From Acetatifactor aquisgranensis (GTDB lineage Bacteria > Bacillota > Clostridia > Lachnospirales > Lachnospiraceae), in contig NZ_CALPDH010000001.1 of the NCBI RefSeq assembly GCF_943193215.1, positions 280,055 to 344,054 on the forward strand: a stretch of 64,000 nt of DNA. The letters are read 5' to 3'. The notes under the pieces were generated by a model. The model was not told where the DNA came from. It did not search any database and saw only the letters and a program-made list of their open reading frames with translations. The translations under genes and the position numbers were made by a program. This document shows positions 41,895 to 51,092 of this stretch, in pieces; position 1 is the stretch's first letter; every line of letters begins with the position of its first letter.

Positions 41895-42440
41895 ATGGGA
41901 GAGATACAGAATAAGACAGATGTGCCGAAGGTCGGCATTGTGATGGGAAGCGATTCCGACATGCCTGTCATGGCGAAAGCGGCGGACATCCTGGAGGAGC
42001 TGGGCATCCCCTATGAGATGGCGATCATCAGCGCCCACAGGGAGCCGGATGTATTTTTTGAATATGCGAAGAGCGCTGAGGAAAAGGGGTTCAAGGTGAT
42101 TATCGCGGGAGCCGGTATGGCGGCCCATCTGCCGGGTATGTGCGCGGCGATTTTCCCCATGCCGGTCATAGGGATTCCCATGCACACCTCCTCTCTGGGA
42201 GGGCGGGATTCCCTGTACTCCATCGTGCAGATGCCCTCAGGCATTCCCGTGGCCACGGTGGCTATTAACGGCGGCGTCAATGCGGGGCTCCTGGCCGCGA
42301 AGATTCTGGCCACTTCGGATGCCGCTCTTTTGCAGAAGCTGAAAGACTACAGCGCAAAGCTGAAAGACCAGGTGGAGGCCAAGGACGCGAAACTGCAGGA
42401 GCAGGGATACAAGACTTATCTGGCAGGGCAGAAGAAATAA
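41895..42440 (+). CDS. purE: N5-carboxyaminoimidazole ribonucleotide mutase
   Basis: ATG 41895 has AAGGAGG seven bases upstream. The 181-residue protein has VGIVMGSDSDMPVM, the catalytic SAHREPD block and GAGMAAHLPGM, all PurE hallmarks. It makes CAIR in purine synthesis. No purK is visible. Four further pur genes occur in the window; no purine riboswitch is visible in the 85-base gap upstream. Confidence 0.95.
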   Translation: MGEIQNKTDVPKVGIVMGSDSDMPVMAKAADILEELGIPYEMAIISAHREPDVFFEYAKSAEEKGFKVIIAGAGMAAHLPGMCAAIFPMPVIGIPMHTSSLGGRDSLYSIVQMPSGIPVATVAINGGVNAGLLAAKILATSDAALLQKLKDYSAKLKDQVEAKDAKLQEQGYKTYLAGQKK

Positions 42441-42507
42441 GGCGGAGCTTACAGAAACGGAAAATTCCTGCGGACAGAGGCCCGACAGGACGAGTAGGAG
42501 GCTGAAT

Positions 42508-43533
42508 ATGGATTATAAAAAAGCGGGTGTGGATATTGAGGCAGGCTATCGGTCTGTGGAGCTGATGAAAGCAGACGTGAAGGCGACCATGCGGCCGGAA
42601 GTGCTGGGCGGCATCGGCGGCTTTTCCGGAGCGTTCTCCATGGAGGCCGCGAGGGGCATGGAGAAGCCTGTGCTGCTGTCCGGCACGGACGGCGTGGGCA
42701 CGAAGCTGAAGCTGGCGTTCCTGATGGACAGGCACGATACAATCGGCATCGACTGCGTCGCCATGTGTGTGAACGATGTGGCCTGCGCCGGCGGAGAGCC
42801 GTTGTTTTTCCTGGATTACATTGCCTGCGGCAAGAATGTCCCGGAGAAAATCGCAGCAATCGTAAAGGGCGTGGCAGAGGGCTGCAGGCAGGCCGGGGCG
42901 GCGCTGATCGGCGGCGAGACGGCGGAGCATCCGGGCATGATGCCTGAGGAGGAATACGACCTGGCAGGCTTTGCGGTAGGCCTGGCGGATGAGAGAAATC
43001 TGATCACGGGAGAGCAGATCAAGGAGGGCGACCTGCTTATCGGAATAGCGTCTTCCGGCGTACATTCCAACGGTTTTTCGCTGGTGCGGAAAGTGTTCGA
43101 GATGACCAGAGAGAGTCTGGATACATATTATGAGGAGCTGGGCGGCACATTGGGAGAGACGCTGCTGACACCCACGAAGATTTATGTGAAAGCCCTGAAG
43201 TCCGTCAAGGACGCAGGGCTACGGATAAAGGGCTGCAGCCATATCACAGGCGGCGGCTTTTATGAGAACATCCCCAGAATGCTGCCGGAGGGCATCCGCG
43301 CGGCAGTGGAGAAAGACAGCTATGAAGTGCCTGCCATTTTCCGCCTCCTTGCCAAGAAAGGGGATATCGAAGAGCAGATGATGTACAGTACCTATAATAT
43401 GGGGCTGGGCATGGTGCTGGCGGTAGCGCCTGATGACAGGGACAAATGTCTGGAGGCCATCCGGGCCGCAGGCGAGACGCCCTATGTGGTGGGCCGCTGC
43501 GCTGCCGGGGAAAAGGGAGTGGACATATGCTGA
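42508..43533 (+). CDS. purM: Phosphoribosylformylglycinamidine cyclo-ligase (AIR synthetase)
   Basis: The 341-residue protein has the LLSGTDGVGTKLKLAF nucleotide-binding loop, CVNDVACAGGEPLFFLDY and GGETAEHPGM. It catalyses ATP-dependent ring closure of FGAM to AIR. The start has AGTAGGAGGC upstream, and the end overlaps purN by seven bases. Confidence 0.96.
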   Translation: MDYKKAGVDIEAGYRSVELMKADVKATMRPEVLGGIGGFSGAFSMEAARGMEKPVLLSGTDGVGTKLKLAFLMDRHDTIGIDCVAMCVNDVACAGGEPLFFLDYIACGKNVPEKIAAIVKGVAEGCRQAGAALIGGETAEHPGMMPEEEYDLAGFAVGLADERNLITGEQIKEGDLLIGIASSGVHSNGFSLVRKVFEMTRESLDTYYEELGGTLGETLLTPTKIYVKALKSVKDAGLRIKGCSHITGGGFYENIPRMLPEGIRAAVEKDSYEVPAIFRLLAKKGDIEEQMMYSTYNMGLGMVLAVAPDDRDKCLEAIRAAGETPYVVGRCAAGEKGVDIC

Positions 43534-44153
43534 AAATCGTAGTGTGCGTGTCCGGGGGCGGCACCAATCTGCAGGCCATCCTGGATGCCATTGAAAACGG
43601 AACGATTACCAATACGGAGGTGTTGGCGGTCATCAGCAACAATGGGGGCGCAAAGGCGCTGGACCGGGCGAGGAATCGGGGGATAGAGGCAAAGGTGATT
43701 TCTCCCAGGCAATATCCCCGCAGAGAGGCCTTTGACGAGGACTTTACCAATAAGATGAAGGAGCTTTCACCGGATCTGATTGTGCTGGCCGGATTCCTGG
43801 TGCGGATTCCGCCTCAGATGGTGGAGGCCTTTGACGGCAGAATCGTCAATATCCACCCGTCCCTGATTCCCTCTTTCTGCGGAGTGGGATACTATGGGCT
43901 GAAAGTGCATGAAAAAGTGCTGGAGCGCGGGGTGAAGGTCACAGGGGCCACGGTGCATTTTGTCAATGAGGGCATGGATGAGGGCCCGATCATCGCCCAG
44001 AAGGCAGTGTATATAGAGGACGGCGACACCCCGGAGATTCTGCAGCAGCGCGTGATGGAGCAGGCGGAATGGATTCTGCTTCCACAGGCCATAGACGATA
44101 TAGCGAATGGAAGATTGCGGATAATTGACAATAAGGTCAGAAAGCTGAAATAG
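43527..44153 (+). CDS. purN: Phosphoribosylglycinamide formyltransferase
   Basis: The start is ATG 43527, inside the end of purM. The 208-residue protein has the folate-enzyme pattern VCVSGGGTNLQAI, VLAGFLVRIPP, and the catalytic NIHPSLIPSFCG with His and HFVNEGMDEGPII with Asp. It uses 10-formyl-THF to make FGAR. Confidence 0.96.
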   Translation: MLKIVVCVSGGGTNLQAILDAIENGTITNTEVLAVISNNGGAKALDRARNRGIEAKVISPRQYPRREAFDEDFTNKMKELSPDLIVLAGFLVRIPPQMVEAFDGRIVNIHPSLIPSFCGVGYYGLKVHEKVLERGVKVTGATVHFVNEGMDEGPIIAQKAVYIEDGDTPEILQQRVMEQAEWILLPQAIDDIANGRLRIIDNKVRKLK

Positions 44154-44221
44154 GAAATGCCGGAGCCTGCCGAAAGACAGGCCGCGCAGGCGTTTGAAAG
44201 GATAGAGGAAAGAGGTGCGGC

Positions 44222-45499
44222 ATGAGAGTTTTGATTGTAGGCGGAGGCGGACGGGAGCATGCAATCGCGGTCAGCATGAAGAAAAGCAGCAGGCTGGACG
44301 CGCTTTATTGTGTCCCCGGCAACGCGGGGATTGCGCAGATCGCGGAATGCGAGCCGTCCATCGGCGTCATGGAGTTTGACAGGATTGTCTCCTACGCAAA
44401 GGAGAAAGAGATAGATTTGGTGTTCGTAGCGCCGGACGATCCGCTGGCGGCAGGCCTGGTGGATGTGCTGGAGGAGGCGGGCTTTCGGGTATTCGGGCCT
44501 AAGAAATGTGCGGCCATCCTGGAAGGCAGCAAAGCGTTCTCCAAGGATCTGATGAAAAAATACCATATCCCCACGGCCGGATATGAGACTTTCGACAATG
44601 CGGAGGACGCGCTTGCATATCTGGAGCACGCGTCTTTACCGATTGTGCTCAAGGCCGACGGGCTGGCCCTGGGAAAGGGCGTGCTGATCTGCAATACCCT
44701 GGAAGAGGCAAGGGCGGGCGTCCGGGAGATTATGCAGGAGAAGCATTTCGGCGATGCCGGCAATGTGATGGTGGTGGAGGAATTCCTCACGGGCAGAGAG
44801 GTGTCCGTGCTGGCTTTCGTGGACGGAAAGACTGTCAGGACCATGACTTCTGCCCAGGATCACAAGCGGGCGGGAGATGGGGACAAGGGCCCCAACACCG
44901 GCGGCATGGGCTGCTTTTCGCCCAGTCCTTTCTACACACGGGAGGTGGATGAATACTGCCGCAGATATATTTACCAGCCCACTGTGGACGCCATGGCGGC
45001 CGAGGGCAGAGAGTTCAAGGGAGTCATCTTTTTTGGACTGATACTGACTTCCGAGGGGCCCAGAGTGCTGGAGTACAATGCCAGGTTCGGAGACCCTGAG
45101 ACACAGGTGGTGCTCTGCAGGATGAAGAATGATATTCTGGATGTGGTGGATGCATGCATCGACGGAAATCTGGATAAAATAGACTTAGAGTTTGAGGACA
45201 ATGCGGCTGTGTGCGTGGTGCTCGCCTCGGACGGCTATCCGGTTTCCTATAAGAAAGGATTTGAAATCACAGGCCTTGAACGGTTCGAGGGGAAAAGCGA
45301 TTATTACTGTTTCCATGCGGGGAGCAGGCTGGATGAGCAGGGCCGCGTGGTGACGAACGGAGGCCGGGTGCTGGGCGTGACGGCAAAGGCAGATACCCTG
45401 GCGGAAGCGCGCAGCAAGGCATATGAGGCCACTGAGTGGGTTGATTTTGCCAACAAGTATATGCGCAGGGACATTGGAAAAGCAATCGAGGAAGCATGA
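44222..45499 (+). CDS. purD: Phosphoribosylamine-glycine ligase (GAR synthetase)
   Basis: The 425-residue ATP-grasp protein has LIVGGGGREHAIA at the start, LKADGLALGKGV near residue 142, AQDHKRAGDGDKGPNTGGMG near residue 216, and EYNARFGDPETQ near residue 285. It makes GAR and completes the purE-purM-purN-purD group. A short hairpin-like GCCTGCC region precedes it. Confidence 0.96.
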   Translation: MRVLIVGGGGREHAIAVSMKKSSRLDALYCVPGNAGIAQIAECEPSIGVMEFDRIVSYAKEKEIDLVFVAPDDPLAAGLVDVLEEAGFRVFGPKKCAAILEGSKAFSKDLMKKYHIPTAGYETFDNAEDALAYLEHASLPIVLKADGLALGKGVLICNTLEEARAGVREIMQEKHFGDAGNVMVVEEFLTGREVSVLAFVDGKTVRTMTSAQDHKRAGDGDKGPNTGGMGCFSPSPFYTREVDEYCRRYIYQPTVDAMAAEGREFKGVIFFGLILTSEGPRVLEYNARFGDPETQVVLCRMKNDILDVVDACIDGNLDKIDLEFEDNAAVCVVLASDGYPVSYKKGFEITGLERFEGKSDYYCFHAGSRLDEQGRVVTNGGRVLGVTAKADTLAEARSKAYEATEWVDFANKYMRRDIGKAIEEA

Positions 45500-45538
45500 C
45501 GACAGGCAATCTTCTCAAGAGAATGGAGGTGTTTACAT

Positions 45539-45991
45539 ATGAGTGTTCTGGGATCGTTAGATATGTATAATATTCCGCAGGTATGTAAGAAATGCGGCGG
45601 TGTAATGGTTTTTAAGGGAGTGGGCGAGTATCATTGTGAGGACTGCGGCGCAGTGGATTACGATGACTATGGAAAGGTGAGATGCTACATTGAGACTAAT
45701 AAGGGAGCTACGGCAGCGCAGATAGAGCAGGCCATAGGAGTATCCCAGCGCACGATAAGGCGTCTCCTGAAAGACGGCAGGATAGAGATAACGGAAGGGT
45801 CCAATGTGTTCCTGCGATGTGAACTATGCGGAAAGCAGATTCGTTCCGGACAATATTGTCCTGAATGCGAGATTAAGGCGCACCGCAATCTGGAGGAAAA
45901 GCAGAGGGAACTGCTGCACAAGGCGGTTCAGGGCTTTGGACTGGAGCAGAAGTCTGAGGAGGGCCAGAGGAGATTCACCAGAGACGATTAA
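45539..45991 (+). CDS. Zinc-ribbon/HTH protein, YvyF-like
   Basis: The 150-residue protein has one zinc ribbon (CKKCGG, then CEDCGA, residues 16-37), a MerR-like helix-turn-helix (GATAAQIEQAIGVSQRTIRRLL), and a second zinc pair (CELCGKQ, then CPEC). This is the layout of YvyF/TIGR03826 proteins, which are encoded near flagellar genes in bacilli. No flagellar operon is near, so the role may be different here. Confidence 0.6.
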   Translation: MSVLGSLDMYNIPQVCKKCGGVMVFKGVGEYHCEDCGAVDYDDYGKVRCYIETNKGATAAQIEQAIGVSQRTIRRLLKDGRIEITEGSNVFLRCELCGKQIRSGQYCPECEIKAHRNLEEKQRELLHKAVQGFGLEQKSEEGQRRFTRDD

Positions 45992-46010
45992 AGCAAGGAG
46001 AAGAGGACAC

Positions 46011-47525
46011 ATGAGAAAAGCAAACGGGTTGAGAGGAAGAATGCGGGGAGGCATACTGGCGTTCCTGCTGGCAATCGGCATATTCGCCACAGGATTCTGC
46101 ATGGCTTCGCTGACAGGGTACGCTGCGGGACAGGCTAAGGTCACGGCGCCCAACGGCGCGAAAATCAGGGCGAGCGCGGACACCGCGAGCACCATGGTGG
46201 GAGGCGCTGAGAAAGATAAGGTATTGAGCGTTCTGGGACAGACACAGGGCGCGGACGGCTATACATGGTATCAGGTGCAGGTGAATGATACTACCACAGG
46301 CTTTGTCCGTGCCGATCTCGTGGAGGTGTCGGGAGATATTCCTGCCGGCACTGTGGGAGACGGAGGCGGAGAAAACGCCGGGGACGGTGAGAATGCCGGG
46401 GGCGGTGAGAGCGCGCCGCCTGTTGAGGTGACTCAGGTGAATCCTGTCAGCGCCACCATAGAGGGAGAGGGCGTGGAGATACGCGACTCGGCTTCCCTGG
46501 CCGGAGGAGTCCTTGGGACAGTGCCGGGAGAGACTGCGGTCACGGTCACGGGCTATGTGACGGACGCGGAAGGCACCACATGGTATCAGGCAAATTATAT
46601 TTCCGGCGAGACACAGGTGGAGGGCTTTCTTCTGGCGGATGCCTGCAGGCTGTCAGCCGATTTGGTTCCGCTGGGGCAGGAGCCTGCGGGCAATGAGACG
46701 TCTCCCGAACCCACGCAGGAGCCTGAACCGGAACGGTATAAGCTTGTGCAGAATAACGGAGAATGGCTGCTGGTGGACAATGTGGAAGACCCCGGAAATG
46801 GCTATTCCGTCGAGAAACTGATGAGCGGCCTCCAGAATAATGCACAGATGTATTTTGACAGCGAGGCAAAGGTAAAGAGCCAGAAAATCATCATCATCGT
46901 GTTGGTATTTTTATTGGTGGCAGCGGTGGCAGGCATTGCTTTCCTGGTCTTCAAGATTCGGGATATGATGGATTCCGCGTACTTTAACGAAGTAGAGAAC
47001 GAGACCCTGCGCAGAAAGAATGCTTCCGGAAATTCCGGCAAGCAGAAGCCGGCCATGCACACGGTAGGTCCTAAGGACCAGCCGCCCAGGACGGCAGGGC
47101 CGCGACCTGCCGAGCGGCCTGCGGGATCTGCAGGCCAGAAACCGGCAGCCGCTGCCGGTCAGCGCATCGCCGGGCCGGAAGCAAGGGGGAGCAGCGGCAT
47201 ACAGGGCCAGCGGGCGGCAGGCCGCAGCGCAGGCACACGTCCTGCCGGCAGTGTACAGGGGCAGCGCCCTGCACAGGGCACGCGCCCTGTCGGCGGCGCC
47301 CAGGGCCATCGCGGCACGGGAGCTGCCCCGCGCACCGGAGGCACACAGGGCCAGCGTCCGATAGGGGCACCCCAGGGCGCAAGGAGAACAGAGGGTCCCC
47401 AGCCCAAAGCGCCCCAGGGAGCCAGGCCCGTACAGGGCGCCCAGAAGGCACAGCCGAAGAATTTCATGGCAGATGACGATGAGTTCGAGTTTGAATTCCT
47501 GAATTACGATGGGGATGAAGAATAA
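46011..47525 (+). CDS. Membrane protein with two SH3-like domains and a disordered Arg/Gly/Pro/Gln-rich tail
   Basis: The start is ATG 46011 (begins MRKANGLRGRMRGG), behind AAGGAGAAGAGG. The 504-residue protein has a signal-type hydrophobic segment (residues 15-38), two bacterial SH3-like domains (about 43-105 and 145-210), an acidic linker, a membrane segment (KIIIIVLVFLLVAAVAGIAF, about 291-312), then about 150 residues rich in GQRP, GTRP and AQG repeats, ending in an acidic tail (DDDEFEFEFL). The SH3 domains would face the wall and the tail the cytoplasm. Confidence 0.7.
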   Translation: MRKANGLRGRMRGGILAFLLAIGIFATGFCMASLTGYAAGQAKVTAPNGAKIRASADTASTMVGGAEKDKVLSVLGQTQGADGYTWYQVQVNDTTTGFVRADLVEVSGDIPAGTVGDGGGENAGDGENAGGGESAPPVEVTQVNPVSATIEGEGVEIRDSASLAGGVLGTVPGETAVTVTGYVTDAEGTTWYQANYISGETQVEGFLLADACRLSADLVPLGQEPAGNETSPEPTQEPEPERYKLVQNNGEWLLVDNVEDPGNGYSVEKLMSGLQNNAQMYFDSEAKVKSQKIIIIVLVFLLVAAVAGIAFLVFKIRDMMDSAYFNEVENETLRRKNASGNSGKQKPAMHTVGPKDQPPRTAGPRPAERPAGSAGQKPAAAAGQRIAGPEARGSSGIQGQRAAGRSAGTRPAGSVQGQRPAQGTRPVGGAQGHRGTGAAPRTGGTQGQRPIGAPQGARRTEGPQPKAPQGARPVQGAQKAQPKNFMADDDEFEFEFLNYDGDEE

Positions 47526-47550
47526 CCCGCGGATATAAAGAGGCTCCAAG

Positions 47551-47584
47551 ACAGGGAATATTCTAAAAGGATACTCCCTGTTTT
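47551..47584 (+). terminator. Terminator behind the SH3 protein gene
   Basis: ACAGGGA and TCCCTGT pair around a 17-base, partly paired loop, followed by TTTT. Confidence 0.65.
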
Positions 47585-47651
47585 CATACGGAGGTTTTTA
47601 CGTAATCCCTGTATGATATCTAAAAAACCTCTAAAATTTCGTTTTCTTTGG

Positions 47652-47680
47652 TTGACAGCACCCGGCTGCTGTCTTATGAT
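47652..47680 (+). promoter_or_regulatory. Sigma-A promoter with GntR operator in the spacer
   Basis: TTGACA, a 17-base spacer and TATGAT stand 26 bases before the GntR gene. The spacer carries ACAGCA-CCCGGC-TGCTGT (47655-47672), a perfect dyad overlapping the -35. This fits autorepression by the encoded regulator. Confidence 0.75.
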
Positions 47681-47706
47681 AAACGGAGAAAAAAGAGGAG
47701 GCGTTC

Positions 47707-48075
47707 ATGATTATTGAAATCGATTTCAACAGTGAGGAAGCATTGTATCTGCAGCTGTGCAACCAGATTATCATGGGCATAGCCACCTCACGCTTCAGAG
47801 AGGGGGATCCTCTGCCCAGCGTCCGCCAGCTGGCGGATTCCATCGGAATCAATATGCACACGGTGAACAAGGCGTATACCGTCCTGAAGCAGGAGGGATA
47901 TGTCAAGGTGGACCGCAGGAGAGGGGCGGTAATCGCCATAGACGCGGATCGCTGTGAGACGCTCGAGATACTGAAGAAGGAGCTGCAGGTCATTCTGGCA
48001 AAGAGCAGCTGCAAAAATATTTCGAAAGAAGAGATTCATGAATTGATTGAGGAGATTTACGAAGATTATGCATAG
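47707..48075 (+). CDS. Short GntR-family regulator (YtrA-like)
   Basis: The 122-residue protein has the GntR winged helix (YLQLCNQIIMGI, GDPLPSVRQLADSIGINMHT) at residues 10-75 and only a short helical C-terminus (KEELQVILAKS), like the YtrA subfamily, which lacks a large effector domain. YtrA-type regulators usually control ABC transporters; the next gene here is clpC, so control of clpC or of itself is the likely role. Confidence 0.82.
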   Translation: MIIEIDFNSEEALYLQLCNQIIMGIATSRFREGDPLPSVRQLADSIGINMHTVNKAYTVLKQEGYVKVDRRRGAVIAIDADRCETLEILKKELQVILAKSSCKNISKEEIHELIEEIYEDYA

Positions 48076-48127
48076 CAGGGAATGCGGACGATTCCCGGGA
48101 AATGATTGAGTAGAAAAGAGGAATGAG

Positions 48128-50569
48128 ATGAGTTCACAGTTTACAGACAGGGCGCAGGAGGCATTGGCCCACGCGTCCAAATTTGCCAGCCGTCTGAAGC
48201 AGGGGTACGTGGGGACTGAGCATATCCTGGCAGGACTGCTGAAAGAACAGACCGGCGTGGCGCACAAAGTTCTGACGGATAATCACATTGAACTGCAGCA
48301 GGTCATAGACATGATTCAGGAACTGATCGCCTTTGACGGCGGCACGGGATTAAAAGAGAGGGGAGGGTATTCACCCAGGGCAAGGAAGATTCTGGAGGAG
48401 GCCCACAGACAGGCGGAGCGGTTCGGCCAGAAAGAGACCGGAACGGAGCATCTGCTGCTGGCGATTATCAAGGAGGGCGAGAATGTGGCGGTCCGTCTTC
48501 TGAACACCCTCGGAGCCAATGTGCAGAAGCTGTATGCGGATACCCTGATCGCCATCGGACAGGACGGCAATCTCTATAAGGAGGATCTGGGACGGCGCAT
48601 GCCCGGAAGGGGCCGCCCGTCTACGCTGGACCAGTACAGCAGGGATCTGACGGATCTGGCCAGGGAGGGGCAGCTTGACCCCTGCATCGGCAGGGAGGAT
48701 GAAATCCGCCGCCTGATTCAGATTCTGAGCCGCCGCACCAAGAACAATCCCTGCCTGATCGGGGAGCCCGGTGTGGGAAAGACCGCGGTGGTGGAGGGCC
48801 TTGCCCAGCAGATCGTGGAGGGGAAAGTTCCCGCCACTGTGCGTGGAAAGAGGCTGCTGACCCTGGACCTGTCCGGCATGGTGGCCGGGAGCAAATACCG
48901 GGGCGAATTCGAGGAGCGCATCAAGCGGGTCATTCGGGAAGTGATAGAAGACGGGAATGTCATCCTGTTTATGGACGAGCTGCACACGCTGATCGGGGCA
49001 GGCGGGGCGGAGGGGGCAATCGATGCCTCCAACATCCTGAAGCCGTCTCTGGCCAGGGGCGAGCTCCAGATGATCGGCGCCACCACCATTGCGGAGTACC
49101 GTAAATATATCGAGAAAGACGCGGCCCTGGAGAGGCGTTTCCAGCCGGTGAATGTGGAGGAGCCTGCGGAGGAGGAGGCCATCCGCATTCTGGAGGGCAT
49201 CAAGGGAAAATATGAGGAGCACCATAAGGTGATTATCACGCCGGCGGCAGTGGAAGCTGCGGTGAGGCTTTCCAACCGCTATATCAATGACAGGAATCTG
49301 CCCGACAAAGCCATCGACCTGATAGACGAGGCGGCGGCCAGCGCAAGGCTCAGGGCCGTGGATATGCCGGATAAGCAGAAGGAGCTTCTGGAACAGATTA
49401 AAAAGATGGATCAGCAGATTGAGCGCTCCGTCCGCATGGAGGCTTTCGCCCAGGCGGTGGAAATCAAAAACAAACAGGATGAGCTGGTCAAGAAGTTCCA
49501 GCGTATGAAGAAGCGCGCGGAGAGTCAGGACAGCAATAGGAAATGTGCCATAGGGGAGGATGAAATCGCCGCTGTGGTGGCCATGTGGACGAAAATACCG
49601 GTGCAGAAGCTGGCCCAGAAAGAGAGCGACAGGCTCCTGAAGCTGGAGAGCATCCTGCACAAGCGTGTCATCGGCCAGGAGGAGGCCGTAGTGGCTGTGG
49701 CCAGGGCCATGCGCAGGGGGCGCGTAGGCCTCAAGGACCCCAGGCGCCCCATAGGATCCTTCCTGTTTCTGGGGCCTACCGGCGTGGGCAAGACAGAGCT
49801 TTCCAAGGCGCTGGCGGAAGCCGTGTTCGGCACGGAGGAGGCAATCATCCGCGTGGATATGTCGGAGTATATGGAGGGGCATTCGGTCTCCAAGATGATA
49901 GGCTCCCCGCCCGGCTATGTGGGCTTTGACGAGGGCGGACAGCTCTCCGAGAAAGTAAGGCGCAATCCCTATTCCGTGGTGCTGTTCGACGAGATTGAGA
50001 AAGCGCACCCGGATGTATTTAACATCCTGCTGCAGATACTGGACGACGGACACATCACGGATTCCAAGGGCAGAAAGGTGAGCTTCAAGAATACGGTTCT
50101 GATCATGACCTCCAACGCGGGCGCCCAGCGCATCGTGGATCCCAAGAATCTGGGATTTGCGGCTGTGAGCGACGCGAAGCGGGACTATGAGCGCATGAAG
50201 TCGGGAGTCATGGAGGAGGTGAAGCGCAGCTTCAAACCGGAGTTCATCAACCGAATAGACGACATCATTGTCTTCCATCAGCTGAACAAGGAGAACATGA
50301 AAGATATCGTAGGCCTGCTCTCCTCCAATCTCCATGACCGCTGTGAGGCACAGATGGATATCAGGCTGACCCTGACAAGCGCCCTGAAAGAGCATCTGGT
50401 GGAGAAATACTCGGATGCCAAGATGGGCGCCAGGCCCCTGAAGCGCGCTATCCAGTCCGTGGTGGAGGACGCGCTGGCGGAGGAAATCCTCTTAAAGCAT
50501 GTGCAGCCGGGGGATACGGTGTCCGTGGGTTTCAAGAACGGAAAGGTCACTTTCACAGTCAAAGACTGA
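48128..50569 (+). CDS. clpC: ClpC-type AAA+ protease chaperone
   Basis: The 813-residue protein has two N-terminal repeats (FTDRAQEALAHA, SPRARKILEEAH), a first AAA+ domain with GEPGVGKT near residue 213, a middle coiled domain of ClpC length (QIKKMDQQIERSV), and a second AAA+ domain with GPTGVGKT near residue 549. It unfolds substrates for ClpP. The usual ctsR-mcsA-mcsB neighbours are absent; a GntR regulator takes their place. Confidence 0.94.
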   Translation: MSSQFTDRAQEALAHASKFASRLKQGYVGTEHILAGLLKEQTGVAHKVLTDNHIELQQVIDMIQELIAFDGGTGLKERGGYSPRARKILEEAHRQAERFGQKETGTEHLLLAIIKEGENVAVRLLNTLGANVQKLYADTLIAIGQDGNLYKEDLGRRMPGRGRPSTLDQYSRDLTDLAREGQLDPCIGREDEIRRLIQILSRRTKNNPCLIGEPGVGKTAVVEGLAQQIVEGKVPATVRGKRLLTLDLSGMVAGSKYRGEFEERIKRVIREVIEDGNVILFMDELHTLIGAGGAEGAIDASNILKPSLARGELQMIGATTIAEYRKYIEKDAALERRFQPVNVEEPAEEEAIRILEGIKGKYEEHHKVIITPAAVEAAVRLSNRYINDRNLPDKAIDLIDEAAASARLRAVDMPDKQKELLEQIKKMDQQIERSVRMEAFAQAVEIKNKQDELVKKFQRMKKRAESQDSNRKCAIGEDEIAAVVAMWTKIPVQKLAQKESDRLLKLESILHKRVIGQEEAVVAVARAMRRGRVGLKDPRRPIGSFLFLGPTGVGKTELSKALAEAVFGTEEAIIRVDMSEYMEGHSVSKMIGSPPGYVGFDEGGQLSEKVRRNPYSVVLFDEIEKAHPDVFNILLQILDDGHITDSKGRKVSFKNTVLIMTSNAGAQRIVDPKNLGFAAVSDAKRDYERMKSGVMEEVKRSFKPEFINRIDDIIVFHQLNKENMKDIVGLLSSNLHDRCEAQMDIRLTLTSALKEHLVEKYSDAKMGARPLKRAIQSVVEDALAEEILLKHVQPGDTVSVGFKNGKVTFTVKD

Positions 50570-50584
50570 AAAAAATATAAAATC

Positions 50585-50613
50585 TTGTAGAAAAAGACCG
50601 TAAGTTATATTAT
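50585..50613 (+). promoter_or_regulatory. Promoter of the 50676 gene
   Basis: TTGTAG, a 17-base spacer and TATTAT, 15 bases after the clpC stop. Confidence 0.55.
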
Positions 50614-50675
50614 ACTAATAATATGAAGCTGCTTTTGGCTTTTCGGAATACGATAAAATGCAGGAGGGTTTAGAC

Positions 50676-51089
50676 ATGGCAGTTGTGGAGGAGTTGATTC
50701 GCAGCGAATCGAACGGCGCTATCAGTTTCGGCAATCATAAGCTGGAGAAAAAGGCTAAGCTGGAGGATTACCAGCATGCAGGAGATCTGCTGAAAGTAAA
50801 GACTTTTAAGGAAATCACCAAGCTGGAGAAAAACGGCTCTTTCCTCTATGAATCCGTACCGGGCACCAGTGTCCTGGACTTTACGGAAAAGGCGGACGGC
50901 GTGGAATTTATCGTAGAGGGGGACGAGGACACGCAGATTACCATCGGGCTGGCGGACGACAAGGCCTATGAGGTATTCGTGGACGGCGAGAGCATCGGCG
51001 CCATCAAGACGAAATTCGGAGGAAAGCTATCCTTAAGCGTGGAGCTGGAGACGGCCGGTGAGGTTCCCGTGAAGATAGTACAGATTTAA
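50676..51089 (+). CDS. Beta-rich protein of unknown function, 137 aa
   Basis: ATG 50676 follows AGGAGGG; an ATG at 50658 overlaps that site. The protein has KLEKKAKLEDYQHAGDLL near the start and then alternating strands (KADGVEFIVEGDEDTQITIG, YEVFVDGESIG). Similar clostridial proteins sometimes carry the name endosialidase in databases, but no glycosidase motif is visible, so I leave it unassigned. It sits between clpC and radA with its own promoter. Confidence 0.6.
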   Translation: MAVVEELIRSESNGAISFGNHKLEKKAKLEDYQHAGDLLKVKTFKEITKLEKNGSFLYESVPGTSVLDFTEKADGVEFIVEGDEDTQITIGLADDKAYEVFVDGESIGAIKTKFGGKLSLSVELETAGEVPVKIVQI

Positions 51090-51092
51090 AAG

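Noticed and set aside
48371..50395. A 674-codon minus-strand frame opposite clpC
   Set aside because: It is the complement of a strongly conserved gene and carries no start signal or domain.
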